Assembly: GCA_009780595.1 (NCBI GenBank) | Contig: WQZT01000050.1 | Location: forward strand, 1 to 9,448 | Origin: Treponema sp. | Lineage (GTDB): Bacteria; Spirochaetota; Spirochaetia; Treponematales; Breznakiellaceae | Length of the DNA: 9,448 nt | Direction: 5' to 3' | Shown here: piece by piece, positions 1 through 7,024 of the stretch | Layout of the letters: the number at the start of each line of letters is the position of its first letter | Numbering within the stretch: position 1 is the first letter of the stretch | Translations under genes and position numbers: made by a program | The notes under the pieces: generated by a model | Databases searched by the model: none | Seen by the model: only the letters and a program-made list of their open reading frames with translations | What the model was told of the DNA's origin: nothing

Positions 1-1
1 A

Positions 2-1051
2 GGCTATGAACTTGTTGAAAGCAACGGGCTTGACAGCTTTTCTTTTGTGAACTCGTACGGGGCGAACTTTGACATAGGCGTGTACCATGCGGCCGACGGC
101 AGGAGCGAGCACTTTCAGTCCACGCAAGCACTTGTCCAGGGCGTACGCAGGCGCTTGAATAGTTCAGGCGATGCCGATTCTTTTATCTACCGGGGAAACC
201 TGACGTTTGTCATGGAGCTGCGTTTCACGCTCCCCGGAGAGCGAACGCCGTTTTCCGGCTGGGCTATCGCGGCGGAGCTTGAAACCGCCGATACCTCTGC
301 GCCGCGGCCTGTATTTTTGGCAATGGCATACGGACCAGCGGCGCAGGGAGAGTTGCTTGACTTTCATTTGTCGGCGCTGAATTCCATTGCTCTGAAAGAT
401 AACGACAGGCTTGCGCCCGGCCCCATTACCGAATTTTTGTACCCGCGTCTGACGCAGATACGTGTGCCGGTGTTTGGAATGGGATTTGAGGCGGCGATTT
501 TTGCCGAAGATGCCGAAGCGGCGCAGGCGCTTATTGACCGCGAATTCCATCTGCTCACCCGCTACGTTAATGCCCCAAACTGGCAGGAGGCGTGGCAGCG
601 TTTTTACCGCGCAATTTATCGTGATTCGTTTTACCGCCTTGCCGATATTGCCGCCGGCATGAGGCGCCGCTTGGGCGCTTCAGACGAGGACAGCCGCGAC
701 TTTGCCGAGCGTCTTTTGGCGTGGGTGCAAAGTTTCCATTATGAGCGGGATCTTGAAGGCAGTGATTTTGTCAACCTTGTCAGTGCGGCAACCGAAGGGC
801 GCGGCGATTGCGATTCCCGCGCTATGCTGTGGGCGCTGATTCTGCGAACGGCGGATATTCCTTCCGGCATCATCGTGTCACGGCACTACAGCCACGCGAT
901 GGGGCTGGCAGATGTTGGCGGTTATGGGGCGCGTTTTTTGGTTGAGGGGCGGAACTTCCTTGTAGCGGAAACAACCGCCCCCGTAGACATCGGGCTTATC
1001 GCCGAGGATAAAAGCGGCATCGAACACTGGCTTTCAATTGTGTTCGAGTGA
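2..1051 (+). CDS. Transglutaminase-like cysteine peptidase superfamily protein (5' partial)
   Basis: The frame is open back to the left edge. The first in-frame GTG at 47 has no ribosome-binding site and is preceded by coding-like sequence (GYELVESNG...), so the true start lies outside the window. The C-terminal third carries a transglutaminase-like core. Counting from the GTG codon, Cys255 sits in GRGDCDSRA, His283 in HYSHAMG, and a following strand, FLVAETTAP, places Glu308 where the acidic third residue of the Cys-His-Asp triad is expected. This superfamily includes peptidases, amidases and protein-processing enzymes, so the substrate cannot be read from the sequence. The N-terminal 200 or so residues are not a family I recognise. 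They contain beta-rich stretches, then an amphipathic helical segment (about 155-230) leading into the core. The gene ends in TGA and converges on the HTH-EIIA gene 21 bp away. The fold call is fairly secure; the function is not. Confidence 0.8.
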   Translation, partial: GYELVESNGLDSFSFVNSYGANFDIGVYHAADGRSEHFQSTQALVQGVRRRLNSSGDADSFIYRGNLTFVMELRFTLPGERTPFSGWAIAAELETADTSAPRPVFLAMAYGPAAQGELLDFHLSALNSIALKDNDRLAPGPITEFLYPRLTQIRVPVFGMGFEAAIFAEDAEAAQALIDREFHLLTRYVNAPNWQEAWQRFYRAIYRDSFYRLADIAAGMRRRLGASDEDSRDFAERLLAWVQSFHYERDLEGSDFVNLVSAATEGRGDCDSRAMLWALILRTADIPSGIIVSRHYSHAMGLADVGGYGARFLVEGRNFLVAETTAPVDIGLIAEDKSGIEHWLSIVFE

Positions 1052-1072
1052 GATTATCCTCGGCACGCCGGA

Positions 1073-1723
1073 TTACTTCCCGACCAGCACCGCGTAGGCT
1101 TCATGCGGGGTTTTTGCCGCCAAAATCGCCCGGCGCAATTCGTGGTTTTTCAACCGGGAACTAAAAAACGAAAGCGTCTGCAAGTAGTACGCATGCTGGC
1201 TGGTTGCGGCGGCAATCATAAACAGAAGGCGCACCGGCTCATCATCCAGCGGCTGAAAATCGACAATCTCAGTCTGGCTTATCCCTATCGCAACAACAAG
1301 GTCGGTAATCGAAGAAAGCCGAACGTGAGGAATAGCAATCCCGCGTCCAATTGCGGTACTCATAAGCTCTTCGCGTCTGAGTATTTCCTGAGCCAGCTCC
1401 TGCCGATTTTTTATCTGGGGAGATGTAGCAAGATTATCAACCAACGCCAAAAGCGTATCCCGCTTCGTGGAAAAGTTGGTAAAAATAATGCGATCCGGAG
1501 AAAGAATAGACTCCATATGAATATTTCCGCCTTGGGGTGCAAGTTTACTTACTGAAAGCCGCTCGTTTACCCAGCGTTCCAGTTCCGTCTTTTTGAAACG
1601 CCAGACAGTTCCAATTTTTCCCGAGGGGATTTCCCCTTTCTGCGCCCAGTCGTACACTGTCCGCTCGGAAACTCTCAAATATTTGGCAACTTCGTCTATC
1701 GTAAGAATGTCATCTTCGGGCAT
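1073..1723 (-). CDS. ptsN: HTH (excisionase-type)-PTS EIIA fusion regulator, PtsN-like
   Basis: A two-domain protein of 216 aa. Residues about 6-52 form an excisionase/MerR-like winged HTH (LTIDEVAKYLRVSERTVYDW, then a GKIGTVWRFKKTELERW wing). Residues about 72-216 form a fructose/nitrogen-type EIIA domain with the phosphorylation site in GIAIPHVR (His133) and a second conserved histidine at about 177 in SQHAYYLQ. EIIA-Ntr proteins are phosphorylated from PEP through EI/HPr-type proteins and act as regulators rather than in sugar transport. The added HTH suggests that phosphorylation state controls DNA binding or placement, which is inference. The ATG at 1723 is chosen because a strong AGGAGG lies just upstream; an in-frame TTG at 1738 would put that site inside the gene. 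It is transcribed from its own promoter, divergently from the envelope gene unit, and its stop is convergent with the transglutaminase-like gene. Confidence 0.88.
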   Translation of the reverse strand: MPEDDILTIDEVAKYLRVSERTVYDWAQKGEIPSGKIGTVWRFKKTELERWVNERLSVSKLAPQGGNIHMESILSPDRIIFTNFSTKRDTLLALVDNLATSPQIKNRQELAQEILRREELMSTAIGRGIAIPHVRLSSITDLVVAIGISQTEIVDFQPLDDEPVRLLFMIAAATSQHAYYLQTLSFFSSRLKNHELRRAILAAKTPHEAYAVLVGK

Positions 1724-1768
1724 TCCTCCTCCTGTCAAACCTGTTCAAATTTGTATGGTGATATTGTA

Positions 1769-1794
1769 ATTATATACACTATACCGTATATAAT
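1769..1794. promoter_or_regulatory. Perfect 9-8-9 inverted repeat within the promoter (candidate operator)
   Basis: ATTATATAC (1769-1777) and GTATATAAT (1786-1794) are perfect inverted copies separated by 8 bp. The element covers the -10 and the whole spacer of the HTH-EIIA promoter and touches the -35, so a dimeric protein bound here would block polymerase. Autoregulation by the HTH-EIIA protein is one possibility but nothing in the sequence proves it. AT-richness makes a chance origin less unlikely than in ordinary DNA. Confidence 0.5.
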
Positions 1795-1799
1795 GTCAA
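1769..1799 (-). promoter_or_regulatory. Sigma-70-type promoter of the HTH-EIIA gene
   Basis: On the minus strand TTGACA (plus-strand 1794-1799) is followed after 17 bp by TATATA (1771-1776), with an overlapping perfect TATAAT at 1769-1774 (19-bp spacing). This predicts a start near 1763 and a leader of about 40 nt before the ATG at 1723. Both hexamers are close to or match consensus and lie in an AT-rich gap. Confidence 0.7.
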
Positions 1800-1861
1800 C
1801 TGTTTCAAAGCTGGTTTTTTAAAAGAACTATAAATCGCCACCAGTTTTCACATAAACTCCC

Positions 1862-1891
1862 TTAACACAATTTCCTATTATATAGTATACT
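1862..1891 (+). promoter_or_regulatory. Candidate promoter of the envelope gene unit
   Basis: TTAACA (1862-1867), an 18-bp spacer and TATACT (1886-1891) give a reasonable sigma-70 promoter with a start near 1898 and a leader of about 38 nt. The -10 sits inside a 10-bp perfect palindrome, TAGTATACTA (1883-1892). The match is good but the surrounding DNA is AT-rich, so alternative hexamers exist. Confidence 0.5.
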
Positions 1892-1935
1892 ACGATTTAA
1901 GCAATATTACACAATAATTATAAGCGGAGTAAAAT

Positions 1936-3033
1936 ATGGCAAAGAAAATAAAAGGCAAACACTGGAAGATCTGCGGCCTCCTGTTTTTTGCTGCGTATTT
2001 TTTTGCGGCAGCCCGCCCTATTCAGGAAGAAACGATCCTCGTGCCGCGCTGGGTAACTGCTTACGAGGATGGCACGCTGGCAACGCTGGGGAATTTTGCC
2101 GCCGCGCAGAGCGGAGAGACTCTTGTGCCGTTCCGCATTGAGCAGAGCCGCTACGGCTACATCCGCCACGACGGGAACTTCGCCCTCAACCGGATCGCGC
2201 AGGGCAATTTTGACCTTTCGCAAGATTTTTGGGCGGAGCATGCGTCAAATCCGCCTCACATACAGGTGATGAACCCGCAAAGCCAGAGTGTTCTGACGAT
2301 TGAAAAACCGCGCGGATTTCCGCTGTTTTTAGACGGGCGCATTTTTCTGGTGGGGGGCGGGCAAAACTCGCTAACCGCCATCGGGTCTGACGGGCAGGAA
2401 TTGTGGCAGCACGATTTCCGCGCCCCGCTAACCAGCATTGCTGCTGCCGCCGGGCGGATTATCGCCGGAACGATTGACGGCTCGGTGGAGCTTTTGAATT
2501 CGCAGGGCAAGCTGGTTATCCCGCCGTTTGAACCTGGCGGTTCGCGGCTTCAGGCGATTTACGGCGTTGACATTTCCGGCGACGGTCATCGTATTGCGGT
2601 AATTTCCGGCATTGACAGCCAGCGCTTTCTGCTTTTAGAGCAGACGGGCGATATTTTCCGCGTCATCCACCACGAGTTTTTGGGTTCCGGGTTCAGGCGT
2701 TCTGTTTACGTCAGCTTTGCCGATAACGATAGGCACGTTGTTTTCGAGCGTGAAGGCGGCATTGGGATTTACGACATCACAGCCCGCGCCGGGACTACCC
2801 TGCCCCTACCAGGCGAGATTCGCGCACTCGATACAAACGGCGAATCCCCCTACCTGTTTGTTGTTACGTCTCCCACTCCCGACAGCAAGCGCTTTATTGC
2901 CATCCGGTATCCGGGCGCTGTTGTCATCGATACGCCCTTCGATAGCAATGCCGCGTTTTTTTCCCGTCGGGGCAATAGGGTTTTTCTTGGTTCGGACTCG
3001 GTAATGGCAGCTTTCGAGCTTCGGAAACGATAG
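1936..3033 (+). CDS. Exported beta-propeller-like (WD40/PQQ-type) hypothetical protein
   Basis: 365 aa starting at ATG with GGAG 6 nt upstream. The N terminus is a signal peptide or anchor: basic KKIKGKHWK, then a hydrophobic run at about 12-26 ending in FAAA. The rest is a chain of short beta strands joined by turns, e.g. LTAIGSDGQELWQHDF (146-161), IAGTIDGSVELLNSQG (176-191) and GIDSQRFLLLEQTGDIFRVI (225-244). This is the rhythm of PQQ/WD40-like propeller blades that read 'value at this point versus reference'. I estimate five to seven blades but cannot delimit them. No catalytic motif is visible, so a scaffolding or partner-binding role in the periplasm or on the surface is the likeliest reading. 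It is the first gene of a plus-strand unit and lies 21 bp ahead of the LytM-like gene, which suggests that the two exported proteins act together. Confidence 0.72.
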   Translation: MAKKIKGKHWKICGLLFFAAYFFAAARPIQEETILVPRWVTAYEDGTLATLGNFAAAQSGETLVPFRIEQSRYGYIRHDGNFALNRIAQGNFDLSQDFWAEHASNPPHIQVMNPQSQSVLTIEKPRGFPLFLDGRIFLVGGGQNSLTAIGSDGQELWQHDFRAPLTSIAAAAGRIIAGTIDGSVELLNSQGKLVIPPFEPGGSRLQAIYGVDISGDGHRIAVISGIDSQRFLLLEQTGDIFRVIHHEFLGSGFRRSVYVSFADNDRHVVFEREGGIGIYDITARAGTTLPLPGEIRALDTNGESPYLFVVTSPTPDSKRFIAIRYPGAVVIDTPFDSNAAFFSRRGNRVFLGSDSVMAAFELRKR

Positions 3034-3054
3034 TGTATACGAAGGAGCTATTGA

Positions 3055-3909
3055 TTGAAAGCTAAATATTTTCCTGCCGCGTTTTTTTTATTTCTCTGCC
3101 CTGCGCTTTGTGCGATAGATTGGCCATCGAGTACAGGCGTAATGACAAGAAACTTTGGCTGGAACGATTCAGGCGAACCGCATTTGGGTGTTTCATTTTC
3201 AGGATCAGGCGAAGTTGCCGCCGCACAGTCCGGGGAGCTTTTGTACGAGCATTGGAACTCAGGCGGTGCATCGCGCCTTCCTTCGCCTTTGGGCGCGTGG
3301 GTGGCGCTAGACCACGGGGACGGTCTTATCAGCATGTACAGCCGTATGGACAAAAACTCCCCCGTGCAGCTCTCCGACAGTATAGAAGAGGGCGCAGTGG
3401 TTGGGCATGCCGGTATTTCCGGCTAGGCATCGCAGAACGGCTTTTTCTTTCAGTTTTTTGACCGCGCCGAGCGCCAATGGGTAAACCCTGCGATGATAAT
3501 CCGCTCAATGCCCTCCCGCACTCCCTTTATTTCTCAAGTTAGACTGATGGATACGCAGGGAAGAGTTTTTAACCTTCCGCAGACGACAAGCCTCAGTCAG
3601 GGGCGTTACACGGTTTTGGTGAATGCCGGAGCCGGGCAACCTGCCACTGCGCTTGCGCCGTTCAGGATTATTTGCGTTCTTAACGGCAGTGAAGCGGGGG
3701 CTTTGAACTTTGAAACGTTCTTTGTGCGTGACGGATCGCTGGTTGTGTACCGCAACGGGCTTATTCCAGTAAAGCGGGTACACGCGCCAGCCCCCGGTTT
3801 TGAGGTCGCCGATCTCTGGCTGACGCGCGGGCGGGCGACGCTTGACATTATCGTGCAGGATATTTCAGGCGTTACGCGCAATGCGCTTTTCCGGTTTGCG
3901 GTAGAATAG
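3055..3909 (+). pseudogene. M23/LytM-like exported protein interrupted by one in-frame TAG
   Basis: Translation starts at TTG 3055, supported by GAAGGAG 7 nt upstream. Residues 1-20 are a signal peptide ending ALCA. Residues about 22-136 resemble a LytM/M23 peptidase: FGWNDSGEPHLGVSF, then a WVALDHGDGLISMYSRM segment, then GAVVGHAGISG. The frame stops at TAG 3424-3426 (codon 124) but continues uninterrupted in the same frame with ASQNGFFFQFFDR, which is the expected next M23 strand, to TAG 3907-3909. The downstream part (about 160 aa) ends in a beta-rich, Ig-like-looking domain unique to this protein as far as I can tell. One base change would restore 284 codons. The metal ligands are missing: His43 is present but the partner Asp is Ser47, and the HxH equivalent reads FFQ. 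Even the intact protein would therefore probably be a non-catalytic LytM, of the kind known to act as hydrolase activators. Sequencing error, recent nonsense mutation and readthrough are all possible. Confidence 0.75.
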
Positions 3910-3924
3910 CGGCGGGAAGTGTCT

Positions 3925-4803
3925 ATGGTAAAAACATGGTCAACCCCGCCCATCGATGAAGAAAAGCGGAATATTCCCTGCGCCCTGTGCGGCGGAATTG
4001 TATTTAAGCCGTTCCTTTCCTGCGAAGGATTTTCCTACGTTCGTTGCCTCGCCTGCGATCTGGTGCAGATAAATCCCCAGGCCGAAGAGGCCGCTATCAA
4101 ACTCCGCTACGGGCATGATTACCTTGCCTACGAGCTTGCCAACGAGCAGGCGTTTTTTAACTTGCAGTTGCTTGGCCTTGCGGATTCAGGTTTTGCGGAA
4201 ATCGAAACCGGGCTTCTTGCAAAGGGTGAAAAACCGCGCATTTTAGACATAGGCTGTGCTACGGGCAAGCTCCTGTCGCACCTGCGCGGTAGGGGCTGGG
4301 AAACTACCGGCGTGGAAATATGCACACCGCAGGCGGACTATTGCCGCACCAGGCGCGGGCTTGACGTGCGATGCCAGCCGTTGAAAGAAAATGCTTTCCA
4401 TTCAGGCAGCTTTGACGTTGTGCTGGCTTCGCACCTTATCGAACACGTAAACGACCCGGCTGGTTTTGTCGGGGAAGTCGCCCGCATCCTTGCCCCCGGC
4501 GGGCGCTTTTTCGTTACCACTCCGAATATTGCCGGTTTTCAGGCGCGGATTTTCAAATCCCGCTGGAGGTCAGCCATTCCCGATCACCTGTACCTTTTTT
4601 CGCGCAAAACCCTGCCGCATTTACTTGTCGCCCATGGCTTTGCCGTTGAAAAAAGCATCACGTGGGGCGGGCTTGCCGCCGGAACTGCCCCTGCTCCCAT
4701 CAAGCGGCTGTTTGATAAAGCTGCCAAACGCTTTTCATTCGGCGATGTGATGATGTTCCGCGCTTGCTTGTTATTTCCCCCAAATCCTGATACACTTGCA
4801 TAA
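3925..4803 (+). CDS. Class I SAM-dependent methyltransferase with N-terminal Cys4 knuckle
   Basis: 292 aa from ATG 3925, chosen because GGGAAG lies 5 nt upstream; the in-frame GTG at 3919 would leave no room for a ribosome-binding site. CALC (Cys19, Cys22) and CLAC (Cys41, Cys44) form a probable zinc knuckle. A Rossmann methyltransferase core follows: motif I LDIGCATG (107-114), the acidic end of strand 2 in GVE (129-131), FDVVLASHLIEHV (163-175) and LAPGGRFFVTTPN (189-201). This Cys4 plus methyltransferase layout is common in polysaccharide and sugar-modification clusters, with sequences of the form CxxC...CxxCgl..nP. The methyl acceptor is unknown, but the following glycosyltransferase makes a sugar or glycan lipid the best guess. 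The stop codon overlaps the next start (TAATG), so the two are probably translationally coupled. It lies 15 bp after the broken LytM-like gene. Confidence 0.88.
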   Translation: MVKTWSTPPIDEEKRNIPCALCGGIVFKPFLSCEGFSYVRCLACDLVQINPQAEEAAIKLRYGHDYLAYELANEQAFFNLQLLGLADSGFAEIETGLLAKGEKPRILDIGCATGKLLSHLRGRGWETTGVEICTPQADYCRTRRGLDVRCQPLKENAFHSGSFDVVLASHLIEHVNDPAGFVGEVARILAPGGRFFVTTPNIAGFQARIFKSRWRSAIPDHLYLFSRKTLPHLLVAHGFAVEKSITWGGLAAGTAPAPIKRLFDKAAKRFSFGDVMMFRACLLFPPNPDTLA

Positions 4804-5927
4804 TGAAAATTGGGATAGACACTTTTGCATGCAACAGCGGAGAGTCGGCGGTAGGTGTCTATTTGATGCATGTACTAAAACGAATTCCCTCCTTCGCAGC
4901 TACCTACGAGCTTTTTGGGTGGGAATATGATCGCTTTGTCTATAGCGAGGCCGCACCGGAGATGGAATTCATCCCCCAATGCTCCGTAAACAGCCGCACC
5001 GCCAACTTTTTCTGGCACGTTTTTAAATACCCCGGCTTTGCCCAAAAGCGCGCCTGGGATGTCTGCCTGTTCCCCGCCGCCGGGAAGAGGTTGCCCGTAC
5101 GCTCGCCGTGCCCGACTATCGGTGTTCTGCACGATATGGCGCCGTGGTGGGAACGGAAAAAGCGCGAGTACCTTAACACCTTCGTCAGAATCCTTTTACC
5201 CAGCGCGCTCAGACGGCTTGACCGGATTATTGCGGTTTCGTCGTGGCTGAAGCAGGAGCTGATGGATATTGCCGGAATCAAAGAAAACAAGATTGAGGTA
5301 ATTCCCAACGGTATTGATTTAGAGGCGTTTTACCCCCGCTCGCGAGGGGAAGAAAGCGTGGTGCTCATCCAGCCGTTTAGTTTTAGGCGGCCGTACGTGC
5401 TGTACGTTTCCCGCATAGAACACCCGGTAAAAAATCACATCAACCTGATTAAAGCTTTCGGTATTTTTAAGGAGCGGACAAAATACCCGCATCGGCTTGT
5501 GCTGGCGGGCGGCGACAGCCGGGGCGCGGAACGTGTAAAAGAAGCCGCCGCCGCAAGCGCCCACCGCAACGATATTTTCTTTACCGGGCATTTTCCCCAC
5601 GCAAGTCTGCCGGAGTTGTATTCTGGTGCGGATATTGTAATGATTCCTTCAATATACGAGGGCTTTGGAGTTGGGGCGCTTGAGGCGATGGCGAGCGGAG
5701 TTCCCGTTGCCTGCGCCCGCGCTGCTTCGCTGCCGGAAGTTGCCGGACACGCAGCCCTGTACTTTGACCCGCGCAACACTGAAGATATGGCGGACAGAAT
5801 GGTTACGCTGACTGCCAACCGCGACATTCACCGGGAATGCCGCCGCTTGGGGCTTGAACAAGCGCAGAACTATTCGTGGGATCGCTGCGTGGGGCGCACT
5901 ATCGAAGTCATCAAGAAAATGGTTTAG
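4803..5927 (+). CDS. GT4-family glycosyltransferase (GT-B fold)
   Basis: 374 aa. The ATG overlaps the methyltransferase stop by one base and has only a weak ribosome-binding site, as expected for coupled translation. The N-terminal half matches the acceptor-side Rossmann domain (MKIGIDTF start, IGVLHDMAPWW at 106-116, DRIIAVSSWLKQEL at 140-153, IPNGID at 167-172). The C-terminal half is the nucleotide-sugar domain: YVLYVSRIEHPVKNH (198-212, with the usual R and K), LVLAGG, and the retaining E-x7-E signature from Glu286 to Glu294 in YEGFGVGALEAM, followed by GVPVACARAASLPEVAG. GT4 enzymes transfer sugars such as mannose, glucose or rhamnose from NDP-sugars. The exact donor and acceptor cannot be told. 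No membrane segment is visible, so it should act at the cytoplasmic face of the inner membrane in building an envelope glycan. It closes the plus-strand unit and converges on the Sua5 gene 13 bp away. Confidence 0.9.
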   Translation: MKIGIDTFACNSGESAVGVYLMHVLKRIPSFAATYELFGWEYDRFVYSEAAPEMEFIPQCSVNSRTANFFWHVFKYPGFAQKRAWDVCLFPAAGKRLPVRSPCPTIGVLHDMAPWWERKKREYLNTFVRILLPSALRRLDRIIAVSSWLKQELMDIAGIKENKIEVIPNGIDLEAFYPRSRGEESVVLIQPFSFRRPYVLYVSRIEHPVKNHINLIKAFGIFKERTKYPHRLVLAGGDSRGAERVKEAAAASAHRNDIFFTGHFPHASLPELYSGADIVMIPSIYEGFGVGALEAMASGVPVACARAASLPEVAGHAALYFDPRNTEDMADRMVTLTANRDIHRECRRLGLEQAQNYSWDRCVGRTIEVIKKMV

Positions 5928-5929
5928 GG

Positions 5930-5949
5930 TTGCCGAGAACTTACGGCAA
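5930..5949. terminator. Weak hairpin between convergent genes
   Basis: TTGCCG (5930-5935) and CGGCAA (5944-5949) form a 6-bp stem with an 8-nt loop, placed exactly where the glycosyltransferase and Sua5 genes end tail to tail. There is no T-run on either strand, so intrinsic termination would be poor. The call rests mainly on position. Confidence 0.25.
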
Positions 5950-6999
5950 TCTGGTGTTCTCGTAAGCGTTTTCGCAGGTGTTCCCGCATGCATACTCGGC
6001 GCGTTGTAAGCGATCATTGATTGCCGCTCCCAAACCGGAAGTCGGCGCTTCTTCGGCGCGAATACGTGTAAGCTCCAGAGCGTCAAGTTCATGGAGCATC
6101 TGAAAAAGATTAGCGGCAGCTTCCGTTGTATCCCCGTTTACGGACAGCACCCGTGTGGTGCCGCCCAGCACTTGGCTTTTCCCGGCGGGCGGCGCGAAAT
6201 AAAGCCGCCCTTCGCCAGAAATATCGGGCAAAGACGCAAGCTCCCCGCGGCGGCAGAGTACCAACGGCGTTCGAGGTGCGTAGTGGCTTTTCAACTGCCC
6301 CGGCGAAACAGGCGTTTCCTGTGCGCCTGCCGCCCCAGCCGAAGTGCCGCACGAAAACTCCACCGCGCCAATAAGTTCCTCGATTCGTTCGCGAGGCGTT
6401 CCTCCCGGCCTGAGAAGTCGGGGGCGGCCACCGGAAGAAAGATCGAGCACCGTAGATTCCACGCCAACGGTTGCTCTACCCCCGTCAATGATAACATCAA
6501 CCCGGCTGCCTAACTGCGCTTTCACATGCTCCGCCTGAGTAGGCGAAAGATACCCGAAAGGGTTTGCGCTGGGAGCGGCGACCGCCCCGGTGGAATACCG
6601 GATAAGTTTTTGCGCTACCGGATGCGACGGGAAACGTACCGCCGCTGTGGGAAGCCCCGATGTGGCAAGATCAGGCAGCGCAGGGCGCTTGGGTAAAATC
6701 AGCGTTAGGGGGCCAGGCCACAGGTGCTTCGAAAGAATAGAAAGCCGTTCGGCAGATTCCCCGTTCAAAGAGTCAATATCGGCAATTCGGGAAAGGGCGG
6801 CGTACTCGGCAATGTGGATAATCAAGGGGTCAAAGCGGGGGCGGTTCTTGGCTTGGAAAACTCTTGCCAGCGCGGTAACGTTAAACGCATCAGCACCCAG
6901 CCCGTAAACAGTTTCGGTGGGGAATGCGACAAGAAGTCCGGATGCAAGCGCCGCTGCCGCCTTTTGGATGTCAACTTCAGAAGTAGAAAGGAATTCCAT
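5941..6999 (-). CDS. sua5: L-threonylcarbamoyladenylate synthase, two-domain Sua5 type
   Basis: The enzyme makes threonylcarbamoyl-AMP from threonine, bicarbonate and ATP, the first step of the t6A37 modification of ANN-decoding tRNAs; TsaB/D/E-type proteins complete the transfer. With the ATG at 6999 it is 352 aa. The YrdC-like domain shows PTETVYGLGADA (27-38), KNRPRFDPL (51-59), PSANPFG (143-149), VESTVLDL (180-187) and LRPGG (196-200). The linker SPGQLKSHYAP (232-242) and the C-terminal roughly 110 residues mark the long Sua5/YwlC form rather than short TsaC. The last 15 residues (GNTCENAYENTRLP) look unusual and Asn-rich. The ATG is chosen because homologues typically begin shortly before the PTETVYGLGA motif; a TTG at 7053 would abut a 15-bp hairpin. 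Neither start has a clear Shine-Dalgarno. The gene lies downstream of the chemoreceptor on the same strand, separated by three palindromes. Confidence 0.92.
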   Translation of the reverse strand: MEFLSTSEVDIQKAAAALASGLLVAFPTETVYGLGADAFNVTALARVFQAKNRPRFDPLIIHIAEYAALSRIADIDSLNGESAERLSILSKHLWPGPLTLILPKRPALPDLATSGLPTAAVRFPSHPVAQKLIRYSTGAVAAPSANPFGYLSPTQAEHVKAQLGSRVDVIIDGGRATVGVESTVLDLSSGGRPRLLRPGGTPRERIEELIGAVEFSCGTSAGAAGAQETPVSPGQLKSHYAPRTPLVLCRRGELASLPDISGEGRLYFAPPAGKSQVLGGTTRVLSVNGDTTEAAANLFQMLHELDALELTRIRAEEAPTSGLGAAINDRLQRAEYACGNTCENAYENTRLP

Positions 7000-7006
7000 T
7001 CGTAAC

Positions 7007-7024
7007 AATACCGCGAATACCGCG
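7007..7024. repeat. Tandem 9-bp duplication upstream of the Sua5 start
   Basis: AATACCGCG occurs twice in direct tandem (7007-7015 and 7016-7024), 8 bp before the chosen ATG. Its length is a multiple of three, so it does not disturb the longer upstream reading frame (it reads AVFAVL there). It may be slippage in a leader, or coding if translation starts further up. Confidence 0.6.

Noticed and set aside
47..49. GTG as the true start of the transglutaminase-like gene
   Set aside because: No ribosome-binding site precedes it and the same frame is open and protein-like back to the window edge, so the gene is simply cut.
1061..1070. CGGC-AC-GCCG mini-hairpin between convergent genes as a terminator
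   Set aside because: Only a 4-bp stem with a 2-nt loop and no T-run; too small to support.
2098..3240. Shared AAAQSGE peptide in the propeller-like and LytM-like proteins
   Set aside because: Seven residues with different codons and no similarity on either side; most likely chance in Ala-rich exported proteins.
3424..3426. Pyrrolysine or programmed readthrough at TAG
   Set aside because: TAG ends other genes of the same unit, the next codons (GCA TCG) are not the known CAR-YYA readthrough context, and a nonsense change or error is simpler. Kept only as a possibility.
3493..3909. Independent 138-aa gene after the TAG
   Set aside because: It is in the same frame as the LytM-like segment, completes its fold, and has no Shine-Dalgarno before ATG 3493; a single interrupted gene explains it better.
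5435..6092. Long minus-strand frames of 130 and 147 aa over the glycosyltransferase
   Set aside because: They lie antisense to a clear GT4 coding frame or straddle two real genes, show no family motif, and have the Arg/Ala/Ser-rich composition of shadow frames in GC-rich DNA.
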